Below the pieces are notes generated by a model that was not told the origin of the DNA, ran no database searches, and was given only the letters and a program-made list of their open reading frames with translations. A program made the translations under genes and the position numbers. Below, piece by piece: positions 11,501 to 23,800 of a stretch of 64,000 nt of DNA. The DNA is from Aptenodytes patagonicus (lineage: Eukaryota > Chordata > Aves > Sphenisciformes > Spheniscidae), in contig NC_134953.1 of assembly GCF_965638725.1 (NCBI RefSeq), positions 38,802,854-38,866,853 on the forward strand, written 5' to 3'. Every line of letters starts with the position of its first letter. Position 1 is the first letter of the stretch.

Positions 11501-14500
11501 GCCTCCATGGCATCCAGTTTTTGGTGTCCCTTGCCATGCCAGAAAGGATCCAAGATACCTCTGCCATGCCAGCAGGAGTTATTTTAAGGTGCTGCTCTTC
11601 CCTTTGGCACGCACAGCCAGAGTAACTCTCTGGTACTAGGACACCCTGGGCACTGCTGAGATGTCTCCATCTTTCCCGTTTCTCGTGGCTTGCACTGGTG
11701 GCTTATTCTCCCTTTTCAGAGCAGTGAAAATTCAAGTCGCTTCACAGACACATCCCTCACCTCAGCAGATCATCACGGCACGGAGCATCTGTGCAGGCAC
11801 CTAAGAGCCAGAGGGGCTGGACACCTGAGACAGGAGGACTTCCCCAGCTGGACCTCACCCACGGGTCTGCAGGTACTCCAGCAGACTGTAGGTTTAAGTG
11901 GCCTCCATGAAGGAGCCTTTGAGCATTCCCAGTTCAGAGGGAGAGATGGCCTGACTCATCTGAAAGGAGAGAAGCCAAAGGGATTTAAGTACGTACTCAT
12001 CAGTAGGCATGCAAGTAACGGTTTCCCGAATCAGAGCTCGGGCAACCAAATGGAAAAAAGCAAATATTTTCTAGAATGAAAATGTCAAACGCTTGGCAGC
12101 TTTCCTTTTGCCTTGTGTTTCTGTTCATGGGGGCTTCAACCAGTTAATAACCATATAATTAATGGATTTATGGTTTTTTTTTGTCAGGGAGGCGGGGGCA
12201 ACTCGAGACAAAGTTTTGCTTCTTTCTTCCTAAACAAAATTAAAAGCAAGGAGAAAATAGGAAGAAAAGGTCACTGGGGGAGTGCCAAACTTTTTTTTTT
12301 TTTAAACTTAGCATTAGCTTCATTGAGACTTCAAACATCACTTCAAAAACTAGAAGTCAAAGCATCTCATTTCAAAAACGCACAAAGAAGTGGTTTGATT
12401 TTTTTAAAATTGCTACTTTCTGTTGTAATTTTTTGTCGAGTTCAACACAAATAATTTCAGCTGACCTGAAACCCTCTTTTTCAACAAATGCATTTATGTT
12501 CATTTAAAAAAAAAAGTCTAGTTCTTTAGCCTGTATTTGTGCAACACCACTAATTTTTAGTTGTTGGCTTTCTGCTAGAGATAATCACACTGAACAAATG
12601 GCTGAATAAATGATTCTTCCCACAGGTGTATCAAAAGCGCTGACAGAAAGAACAAAAAAGAAGATGGTGTATCAGAAAAGGAAAAATATAAAGTATGTAC
12701 AGATACAAACCACTAGAAATATTTATAGAAACAGAGCGTCAGCATCAACGCTTGAATGCTTGCACTACCAACCCCCTTTTTGCATTTAGGTTTCACATCT
12801 CATGGCATTGCATACTTACTCCCTGTAATCCAAAAGCCTCAAATTAAGGAGCCTAATTTTACCTGGAAGACCTTGGAGCGACCTCAAGAACAAGTGCTCT
12901 TCACTCGGAGCCAGTGTTTGAGCTTCTTTCTCACCGAGAGGAGCATTAGTCCCCTGGGTAACCCAGCTCGAAGGCCTGGGGGACGGCTGCTTCATTTCCT
13001 CATTAAATAATTCTGACTCACGAACACACCAGAAAACTTGCATTGTGGCTTTGACAGTTTACCTCTATAAAGGCAAAGTTTGTCGAAGAAATAATTTTCT
13101 GCAAATCATTCACGCGGCATTAGTCATGTTTGTCCCTTCCTCTCAGCCTCCCAGAGACAGCTCCAGTAATTTCTATTATTTTCATTGCCTTCCCCTGTAC
13201 CCTCATCTATCTTGACCAAGTGAACTTGCAACTTTATCTCATCTTCCTGCAGCGGCAGATCAAGACAGAACTGCTTGTCCCGGCCAAGAGGAATGGGTTT
13301 ATATACAATTTTCATCTTTTTCTCTTGCAGAAAACCTAAATGCCACTCATACCCCAGTCCAGACTCACTCTTGGCCTTCAGAGGGGTCTGACCAACAAGG
13401 AATAACGGGCATAAGGACATGATTGGAAGGTCAAACCTAATTGATTATATTTACCTCCGTTGCTTTTATTTGTAGAACTCTGGCTGGCCTCTCCTTCCCT
13501 TCTGATTTTTTTTTTAAACCAGCCAAACTACCTACGTGCATCTCATGCCCACACATCTCTTCAAGCCACATTGAAAGCAGAGCACTGGAAAAGAGATGAA
13601 TGTGATAAACACACTCTTAAAGGTAACCTTAAAGTTGCTCAACCTTGCACACTTCTGGGCCCATGAGCACACACCTTCTTGGGTTACATCCTGGGGTGAG
13701 AAACCAGTTTTTGAGGAACTTTTCCATGCAAGAGAGAAATGTCCTAAACACCTGATATTTCACCACCACCACACCCTGGCATATTTCTAGATCTGTACAT
13801 TTATATCTGGCTGCTTAGCAGGGAAATGCTCTTTTTGAGCCATCACCACTGTATATTTTCTTCTGACATAAATATGAATTAAGGTCATGACCCAGCATGA
13901 TCTTCCCAGGAAAAAGTGTAGACTGTATCAATGTGACCCATTAAAGCAATCTTAAATACCCACTGATGGTTCATTATTGCAAGTTACTTTCCTTCCTGAT
14001 GTAGAATTTATTCAATATATTGGAGAAAAAAAAAAGTCTCCAGGAAGGCACAGCCTGTGCACCGCATTAATAAAAAGGGACAATGCAAGGGATGGGCTTG
14101 ACAAGTTGGAAGAGGAGTCTCCATTTACCCAACTCTGCTGGATGAATAAAAATACCCCTCCTGAAGGGCATGTAGGCCAAAGGGAAAACTTTAATTAACA
14201 ACATTCAGAAGGAGCAAGGACATCCTTATCCCATGCAGCAACAGATCATGCTGTGTGAAATATGAGAAAACATGGATAAAATATTGTGCCTGCCTGAAAA
14301 TGCTCAGGAACCCAAGAAATCCGAGAGCTAACCTGTCTCCTGTTGTGTGTAGTAAATATAGCAGCCCGCATAGCACTGTACCTGGGAGCAGCGGGCAATC
14401 GCTTATGGGATCACCTACAGTGGCTATATGGGGTGACACAGGTCAGAGGATACGTGGTTGCGGAAAGGACCGGTGCTCCCGCGCCCCAGCAGTGAGGGGA

Positions 14501-14560
14501 CTTCCCAGACACAAGCGGCTGGTGGCTCATACGTGACTCATACATGACATCAGATGTCAC
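5548..14560. other. Intergenic DNA with homopolymer runs and a GATA-motif cluster
   Basis: No exon or further transposon is recognised. Homopolymers include A19 at 6979-6997, T13 at 8021-8033, a C-rich run near 10571-10589 and T runs near 12291-12303. The GATA cluster is listed separately. The many short open frames show no family motif. Confidence 0.55.
7239..7369. promoter_or_regulatory. Cluster of GATA motifs with two near-palindromes
   Basis: Within 131 bases there is GATAA at 7239-7243, CTTATGATAAG at 7333-7343 and CTGATTATCAG at 7359-7369. The last two are near-palindromes with GATA cores on both strands. This is candidate enhancer sequence for GATA factors; no function is shown by sequence alone. 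Confidence 0.35.
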
Positions 14561-16649
14561 TACCTAATTAGCTAGTAGGTTTGTAGCTGCTTTTTTAATA
14601 CCTTTGCCCCACTGCAAGGCAAGAAATGGCACGTTGAGTTGCAAGTTGGATTTAGGTGCAGAAGAGGGGGTGGAGGACTCCCCAAAAGCATCGCAGCTCG
14701 CTCCTCCCCCACCCCCTGTGCGGAAAGCAGTGACAAAAGAAGGCTGCGAGGCTCCTCCAGCTCAGGGGAGATGGGACTTCACAAGCCCTAAAAAAAGCCT
14801 CTCTCTTCCTTTATTTTACGCTTTGCCTCTGCAACCTGAATCTGAGTTTATAAACATTTTGCTGGGAGTCAAGTCTAGACGGATTTTTTTTTTTTTTTTA
14901 ATGCACCTATATGAGTCAATTAAAAAAAAAAAAACCAAAACCAAAAACGTCTGGAGAAAGAGGAGCTTGTGCTACGGAAAGAAAAACTGCTCAAACCCAA
15001 GGCTGAGAGAAGAGAACACATTCACTTACCGGCTTTTCTCCCTTGCAGACAGCACAGTGACGAAGAGACACATCCAAGAGTCGATTGCCAGCAGTCAGCC
15101 CTGAGCTATGCTGGCTCACCACCCTACGAACGGTCCCGCCGAAGGCTGATTTCGGCTAACCTCCAGTTCATGCCACCATGTGCCCAGGAGCCCTCGGTGC
15201 CCAGCACAGCCACAGAAACCAATGCAGAGAAAAAGGGAGGGAGCTACAAGCTTGCCACCAGCTCCTGTCACGGTGCAAAGTCCCGAGGCATCGCCAGGGT
15301 TCAGCAAACCCTAAAGGGCCAAGCAGAGTTGGATGCTGAGCGCAGGGAATCAAAGGTGCCCTGCACCCCTCCCACACTCCCTCCATCTCCTCTGCCTTCA
15401 ACTGGGAAGGGCAAGGCAGCAAACAGCGCTGCCAGCTCAGCACAGGAATCCTCCGTTCACAGCCCAGCACATCGCCTTGCCCATTGCAGCAGGTTTATGG
15501 TCTCCTACGTTCCTAGGATCCATAGACCTCCCAGAGGCAACCCCCTTTTCCAGGCATCCCTGCAACCTTAGGGTTAGGAGTGAGAGATGCTGCCAGAGCC
15601 TTTTCCCAGTTGCTATGGGGCCTGTGCTACCCAAACCCTTCCCCTAACAGGATGGCCCTTGCAGACCAAAACCTGCCCCAAAGGGCCAAGAGGCTCCTGG
15701 GGGTACCCCTCACGCTATGTATAGCAGAGGGCCCCCGGGGAAGGGGGCGCCCTGAATCATTTAGAGGAGGCCAGGCAGCTTGCGGGCTGCAGCTGCAAGG
15801 TGACATGCGGCACATCTTCCATTCTGTTAATTCATAATATTGACAAAACATAAAATATTAACACCAGAGAATACAGAGTTCTCTTTAAAGAGGTTGATGC
15901 ACAAAGGTTGGGAGTGGGTCCTTTGCCGTGCAGAACAGGTCAAGCAAAAAGTCTTCAGCATCAGGCAGAGGGGTTTGTGCCAGGGAGCAAGGACTGCCTT
16001 CTCTCTCCTCCACCTACGGGCTCCTGCTTGCAAGGGCTTTGCACGATGCCTGCCCTGAGGCTTCACAGGCTCCCAGAACATCTTGGGCCAGAGGGGCCGT
16101 GGGACATCATCTCCTCCCACCGGCCCAAAACAGGTGGTCCTCTGCAGGCTAGTCTGTCAACACCTCCCTTAAAATGACGCCACATGCTGTCACACTCCTC
16201 CTCCCCACCATCACCCACTAGGAAACAGGGGACACCTGCCTCTGGGGAAAGAATGTAGGGAGCCAAGACCAAATTGAAGCCTACCTTTTTTCCCCAAAAA
16301 TTTCCAGTTGTGTCAGCTTCTTTATTTGCTCCAACTTCCTTCCAATTTTCTGTATCCTTCATGCATCTAATTAATGATTCAGATCATTAATATTTTTGGA
16401 GCAGAATTCTCTTCCATCTATAAAGTGGCCGTGCCAATTCTTAGCCCTAATTTTAAACAACGTATTTTGTTTAAGCTTTCTGCAGAGAAAACAGCTTGAG
16501 ACCAAAGACTTTTCTGTCTCTTCACAAGACTATTATTCAGAACATTATCAGCAAATCTTAACGCACCTTCATCTGCGAGGAGGATTTCTCCCAACACTGC
16601 TACACAGTCCACCCACCTATAGATGCCCACAGGACTACAATCAATACAT

Positions 16650-16800
16650 GTTAATTAAGCTGTAGCCCACTCCAATTAAAATTATAGGATCTGAAGGACA
16701 GACATTTATTTTTGTCAGTAAATTAATTTAAGCATTCATTAATTTTAACTTTAATTTTTAAATTATATATCACTTTAATGATAAATAATTCCTCTCATTA
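16650..16800. promoter_or_regulatory. AT-rich block with clustered TAATTA/ATTAA homeodomain-type motifs
   Basis: About 150 bases contain repeated TTAATTAA, AATTAA, TTAATTT and TAATGATAAAT motifs on both strands. This composition is typical of some deeply conserved developmental enhancers but also of plain AT-rich DNA. Confidence 0.25.
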
Positions 16801-17560
16801 CAGAGGAAACATATGGAAGAGAAAGATAAAATGGGAGAGACTTGGACCCAGCGAGGAATATGTTCTCCGGCACTTCCTTCTCTTTCAGCACATCAGCAAC
16901 CCCATTTATGTCAGCAAACTGGGCTCTCTTGAAAATTTGGCTGGCAAGTGCAGTGCTGAAATAAGAACAGAGATTCTTTGAGTATCTCACCTCCTTCTCT
17001 GCTGGGAACATGAAAGCTTGGCTGTGAAATCTCAGTGTTTTAGAATAGTTGAAACTTTGTACACGCTACCAAAATAAACACTTTTCTACGGAAATAAAAA
17101 TATTACCATGTTAACAGTTTTTTAAATTTATATAGAAAAGGGCAGGTTGTTTTACAGCTTAACCCTTTCTGCACATATCCCAGGCAGAGAGCACTGATTT
17201 TTAAAGTGAGGTTTGTGCAGTGTCCTGCACTCAGAGTTAAACCTTCCCTGGCTTGGGTATGGCAGTTAATTAAATACGGAGCAGAACAGCAATATTTTGG
17301 GCCTTCTTTTCCCAGCAGATGCTGTGTGGCAAATGATCTGGGCTGGTCCAAAGACAGGTTTTAACCCTCAACATCTTCATCCCAAAGGACTGCCCAACAG
17401 CTCACCTATCAGTGTCCGTCACCTCTGTGCCGTGAATTTTCTCTGCTCCACCTCAGTGCAAAACTAAGCAAACATCCCGAAGTCTTTTCCTTCTGTATGA
17501 AGCAGAACACAAGAGTGTCTGGCATCCTAAAACGCTCTCTCTGAGACTGCAAGCCCTTCG

Positions 17561-17614
17561 CCCCGCCAAGCACATCCGTGCAGCGCTTCGCGTAGCCAGG
17601 ATGCTGTATAAATA
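17561..17614 (+). promoter_or_regulatory. Orphan core-promoter-like site: GC box plus TATAAATA
   Basis: CCCCGCC at 17561-17567 is followed by a short run of CpGs and a consensus TATAAATA at 17607-17614. More CpGs follow just downstream. The order and spacing are those of a TATA-type promoter reading right, yet no gene follows. It could serve a noncoding RNA or be chance. Confidence 0.35.
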
Positions 17615-17880
17615 GCAGTGCTGCGTACCGAGACTCCTCCACACAGACATACCGTACCCTGCCTGGGACCTGTCAAATGCCAAAAATCAAAATAGATTAA
17701 CTGAATAAATTATTCAACGGAGAGTGCCATTACTCCTCAAGCACTGTGCTGGACTGGTAAGAATTGATCAGCTTCATAGCCGATGGTGGCAAACAAATAG
17801 CAAAACAAAACTGTTCAGTGAATAGACTATCTAACAAAAAAAGAGCTAGAAAAGCACCAGGTCTCAACCTCCAGGGAGCT

Positions 17881-20800
17881 TTAGACCCGCAGTGCAATTA
17901 CGGTCTCTTCTTACCATAGTTCTTCCCTTGAAACAACTACTTAGCCCTCTTCCCAGCCTGGTTTTGCAGCTATCATCGCAAACCATTGCTGCTGCATTTT
18001 TAGGACACCACATCTGCTACAAACTCCTGGGAGACAGGAAGACAGAGTCCCTCTCCGAGTCCCGCTGCAGAGGGCTCAGTGCAAGCACGATGCACAGGCA
18101 CCATTCACACAGACACCTCCCTGCTGCCTTTTATCCAAGACAGTAGTGCCGAGGCAAGGAAGAGACAGTGGCACAGCCCAGCCAGGACCTCTGGAGATAA
18201 CCCAGGACTCCTAAGCCAGACAAGTCATGACTACTGGCATACACATCAAGCAGAGCGTCCTGGCCTTCTCAGAGCCAAAATTCGCTCTTTCAGCTCCTCT
18301 GCCTCTTGACATCTCCTGTCTCACACTGTGTCACCTTCCCACAGTGCCAAAATTAACTGCATTCCCTTCTCAACATCCATACCCTTCCCTCCCCCTGAAG
18401 AACCATCCCTAGAAATGTGGCTTTGCTGAAGCCAAAGGGATTCCTCCTGCAAGGAGGAGCCCTGCTGCCTGCATTTCCACGTATCAGTATAAAAGCAAGC
18501 AGGAGATAACCCAGTGCTTTGAGCAGATGGAGAAGCAGACCAGCAGCTTCAAAAACCTCTTTAGCAGGAACATGCAGGACCTATGGAATGGAGGATGTTC
18601 AGTCAAAAGGGGAATGGGACAGCAAAAGAGAAACTATGCAAAATATTACTTTACTAGTAATTCTCTGTTTCCTTAACTACTGCAGATATTTGAGCATTTA
18701 AAAAAAGCCTTTCTCCCCATTTATCTATTAGCTGTTCTTCCATCCAGCTGTGCTGAATTCCCATATTTATGACATCAGTGCATGTTGCTGTAGAGATAAT
18801 TAATTAATGCAACATCATAAAGTCAGCAATTTTACTACTTTGCAGGTTAACACAGGACTGGAAATAGAGTGGGGAGGATAGAAAACCTTACTTCTAAAAA
18901 GCAGTATTTTTAATGATCCTCCAAGCACTGAAAGAGACAGTTGGGCCTGAAAATCATTTCCACAGTACGTGAAATGTACCGCATGTGGTATAATCACTGT
19001 CATTAGGAGCCCAGAGAAGAATTAGAAAAACAGCAATAAAGATGAATGAAGGTTCAGCCGAACAATTGCAGGGGGAAGAAAGAGTTCCCCCAGCATCCAG
19101 CAAAACTCTTCCTCTCAACCTGGCAAAAACGTACCAGCTCACCAGGGATTTGGCCAAAGATGCTACAAGCTGTGATGTCCTAGTGGCTAATCCCAGACGC
19201 ACAGGGCCTCTTCCCAAGAGCCCTCCAATGCTGGCCACCCCAAAATTCATCTTTCCAGGGGCGTCTGTCTTTTATGGAAGGGAAGCTGAAGGCAGGTTAA
19301 GAGCAGCTCCTCCTTGTGGGACCTTCTGAGCAAGCCTGCGATGAGAGGGGTTGAGACAACCTCTTTGCACCCCAGAAGACTCAATGTCATGTTCAGCCAC
19401 GAGCCAGTGGCCTTCCCAGCTGCTCATCAAAGCAAGATTTTCCTGCCTGTCACAGGTGGGCCACATGAGGAGGCAGGAGGTGAGACCAGACACTTTCACC
19501 TCTCTCATACGTAGCTGCCTCCTGACAGTCAGGTTGACATTTACAGCTGACAAGGACATCAGTGACTTGTCAACATGTCCAAACAAGACAAGTCTTTGAT
19601 GAGAGCTATAACTCCACCCAGGAGCTTGCCTTCCTACCAAGAACTAGGCCAAAAAAAAAAATATATGCTGGGGAGCATTCAGTTAGGTGCCACACTTGTG
19701 GTTTGGTCTAACTCCACCCTTTTGTTAATTTAAAAAAATTAAAATCAATCCCCTTTTCAAGAGAGGCCTTATTTTATTATTTGTCCTGTGCTAATTAAAA
19801 ATCTTTTTATATACTTCTCAGTTCAGGGTCTCTGCCTTCTGAGGTTAGAAAGAAGAAAGCGGCACAGATTAAATTAGGTCACTTAACCCTCAGGACCCTA
19901 CCATTCCTCAGCAAAAGTTGCTCTGCATGCAATGAAGCAAAGGGGAAAATGTTTTGAGACACACACATACATAGAATAAATGAGTAAAAGACCATGTTTT
20001 GGGACAAAAGTGACATCATCAAGCAACACTTGCCTTCCATAACCATGAGGGCTTTGTCATGTTGTGATATTTTCATGGCAAGCTTCATTGTCATGCCGTA
20101 ACTGAAGACACCTGCACTTCTCTGAGAACTGCCCAGTGAAAAAAAAAAACCGAATTATTAAAAAATTAAAAAAGATCAGGGGCATTTAGCAGAAAAATCA
20201 GAAGGCCAGAATACCGTTGCCCAACTTATAAGCCATCTCCACAATACCCTATTTTCAATAAAAGCATGGGAAAGCGTGCAGCTTTTATGTTGCATTCATG
20301 TACAACACAGTTGAGGAAAATTAGAACAAAAAAATACCCAAGTATTAAATGCTTTATGATCTCTTCGGAGACTTCAGCATCAGCTACCAATTCTTTACAG
20401 GCTCAGCTACTTTCAATAGGATAAATTGCACTGAGTCATTAAAATCCAGAGCTTATTGCATACCATCTGCAGGCAGAGATAGTTTCTCTATTCCCAAGTT
20501 ATAGCTGTTTTCCTGGCAGGCTGCTGCTTTGACCTGTTGCAAGGCTTCTTCATGTCTGTCTGCAACACACTCCCTGAGGAGATGGGTCCACCTTACGGGG
20601 TCAATTTACCTGCAGAAAGAGAGTGGCAGAAGTCTGTTAGACAATTTTCATGAGACAATTTGAATGGCAATATCCAAGCCACCAAAATTGGGCTCGATAC
20701 GCACAAAAAACAGAGCAAAACCCACTCTTGCAACAACCAGCTGCTGCTGCATAGGTTTGTAACTGGAATAGAGAGAGAACACATTTTTCCTAAACCCAAC

Positions 20801-23800
20801 GACAACCCAACCCAGACAGCAGAGGCAAGAAATCATCTATGGTGAGAGTAACAACGGGCAATTTAGCTTGATTATATCCTTGCAGGTCTTCCTATTTATA
20901 ATGGTTTGCATTATTTTGAATGCAAACTGGGTTTTTTCCTGTGCATCAGCTCTCGCAACCAGAAGTTGTCATTAGCTCCTGATTAAAAGAGGCTTTAAAT
21001 AAAGAGTAGAAACAAGTCCAAACAAAGACATGCTGCTGCATCCCAGTCCTGTTGTATCAGACTGACTGCTGCAAATGCCTGGTTTATTTACTGTTTGGAG
21101 TCCACTAAGGTTTTCTCTTGAAGGGGAGGAAAAAAAAAAAACTGGGAATACTGGGCCAGATGGCAGAAAAGAAAAACAGGGAGAAGCGAAGAGGTAAATA
21201 AATAAGCAACCATGGGGCCCATGCGTCCAGGAGGGTCCCGGTAGCTCATACCAGCAACATACATGCAAGTTCACCCACAGATGCAGCAAACAAATTAAAT
21301 CAGCTTCACTAGCGAGAGCCTGACCTTTTCCATCTTCCCCCCAGCAGAAATCAAGCTCCAACAGGGACCAAAAAGAGGGTTAGAAATAGCAAAGATAAAG
21401 TCAGTTATCAGAAGCACAGAAGACTGAAGGGAAAAGACAAGCAAGTGAAAGGACAACCTCAAGAAAACCTGAAATATTGCAAGTCATCCTCTATTGCCAA
21501 AATACCATGAGACATAATCTGTCCCACTGAAATATTGGCAGCGGAGGATGTGACCAGGTGAGGCTAGGAGCTCTATTTCGATGTTGAGAGAAGGAGCCTG
21601 CTCTGCTTTATACATTAAACTGCTCATTTTGGCACACATTGCTGCGTATTTTTTAGTAGAACAGAACTCCCCTCTAGCAAGGTGCAGGCAGACACCAAAC
21701 AAGATTACTTTGAATTTTGCAGTCTCGATGGCATCCAGACCACAGGAAACGGCACCCATTATTTCAAGTCGCAGGTTCCTAACCCCAGTGATGGCCGAGC
21801 CACAGCCTTTAGGGGATGTCTGCACTGCACAGCTGCCAATTCCTCTGGCTGATGAACCCAAGCCAACGTCAAGCTGGTCGACCACATCAGCACAGGGCAC
21901 TGCCTGGGTTATTTAGCCCCTGTTTAATTAGTCAGGATGAGCACCATTGGGAAATGACATAGCAGGACCTGAGCACGGGATGACAAGCTGCTTTATGGAT
22001 GCACCAGCTTGGTTAGTTCAGTCTTCAGCAAGTACTAGTTTTATAGACGCATCTTTTAGTCAAGATGATGGGAAAGGGGATAGAGAGGAGGGGACCCTCC
22101 ACCCCTGCATCTTTCCTGACCACACATATAGCACACTGCCTTCGCTGGGCAGGCTAAGGGCTTGCTGGTAAGCAAAAACGCTGCTCAAAGGAGCTCACAA
22201 CTGCTCTCTCAAACCCCACAGCCGAGTCCACACTAACGCACCGCTCCAGATTGCCTTCCCATCCCGAACAGCACAGGCACTCAACCCTTATCCAAACCTC
22301 GAGAGCAGGAAAAACTAACTTCAATAAATGCAAAGCAATTCCATTCGATTCCGCCTTTTAAATGCAACACTTAATTAACTCTACTGAGGCTTCTTTCGCT
22401 CTATCTGCTTGTGTTTCCATGCCACTGAGGTTAGGAAAACACTTTCTCCCTTTGCACAGAGGGGCCCCGGCTTTCCCTCCCTGCTTCATGCTGGCATTAC
22501 ATTAACCAGAGACCGGGCCCTCGGGCACACAGAGCCCGGCCCCAAACAGAAAGACTTTCTACTTCAGAAACCTACGACCAGCTGCTAGTTTTTTTACTGC
22601 TCTGGCTGACCTGACCCAGTACCCTGGCAGGGCTCTGGTACTCAAGAAGAAGAGGAGAAACCAAGCTGTCACCCCACTAGATCCAACATTTAGAGTCAGT
22701 AATGCTAAACTCTCCAAAACCAGAGAAAGAAAGAAAAGCAAAGGTGGGGGCAGAGGGAGAACAACCAAAACCAGATGTTTTTAAGCAGCTGGCATCTCTG
22801 TTTCTCCCAAGATGCTGATGAACGCAAACTCTGCGGCTTGACAGACCCCCATTGGCCGCCCTCTTCCTGCTAACAGAGAATTCAAATCAGCTCTGCTGGA
22901 TTTAATCATCTTCTCCCCTTAAATAATAAACTAGGGGGAGGAGAGGAAAAGGATTTATTCATGTCACTAACTGTCAAAAAAACGTTTACTGTGCTAAAAT
23001 AACCTGGGCTCTTGAACTGCAGGAAGGGGGGAGGGGGGGGCGGGGAGAGAAAGAGAAAACACCCAGGGGAGAGGGAACTGTGAGAACATCAGCTCTGCAC
23101 ATGAGGGGCATGGACATGCCCAGGTAGACGTTGAGATGGGACATACGTGAGGTCTTCCAGCAGATATTCATGGGGAAATGTAGTGAAAGCAGAGCAGCGG
23201 GGAAGCGGGGGAGCTCCTTGGTTGGCTTAGCTCAGCTGCTTGAGCTGAGCTCTGCTTTTTGGGCAGAGTTGAGAACATACATTTTTTTAAGCAGAGCCTT
23301 GTGGGACTTGCACCAAACCCCAGCACTAGCTCAACAGTTTGCACAGCAGCTCCCCCAGCCCTGGCCGGCTGCCCTCCGCGGTAGCAGACCACCCTCTCCC
23401 AAAACTCTTCAGAGAGGAAAAAAGAGACATCAGAAGCAGGACTGCAAGGTGCTCCTCCTGCCAGAGAAAGGTCAGGGGATGCAGGAGGCCCTAGAAGTAA
23501 CTGAAAAAACTCAGCATACCAGGAAAAACAAAGACTTCGGAGCATTACTGAAACACATCTCCAGCTCTGTCACACAAGGCATGAACTGCAGAGCTCCTTG
23601 CAACAGGGCATGTGAAGGGCCCATAACACAAATGTTTAAGCAAACTGGCAGAAGTCCATCAAGGACTATTAAACACAAAGTTACAGATTAACTTCCAGCT
23701 CAGGAAGCCCTGAAGCTGCAAAATGCCCCAGGCTGGGAGGGAGCAAGACAGGGGCACAGGGTCTTTTCTCAGGCATGTCATCAGATCCTGCCTCTCACTG

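Larger units (their letters stand above)
14561..17880. other. Intergenic DNA with long open frames, an AT-rich block and a TATA-type site
   Basis: It contains overlapping plus-strand open frames from 14604 to 15571, and a facing T16/A13 pair at 14884-14899 and 14922-14934. The AT-rich block at 16650-16800 and the promoter-like site at 17561-17614 are listed separately. No protein family is recognised. Confidence 0.5.
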
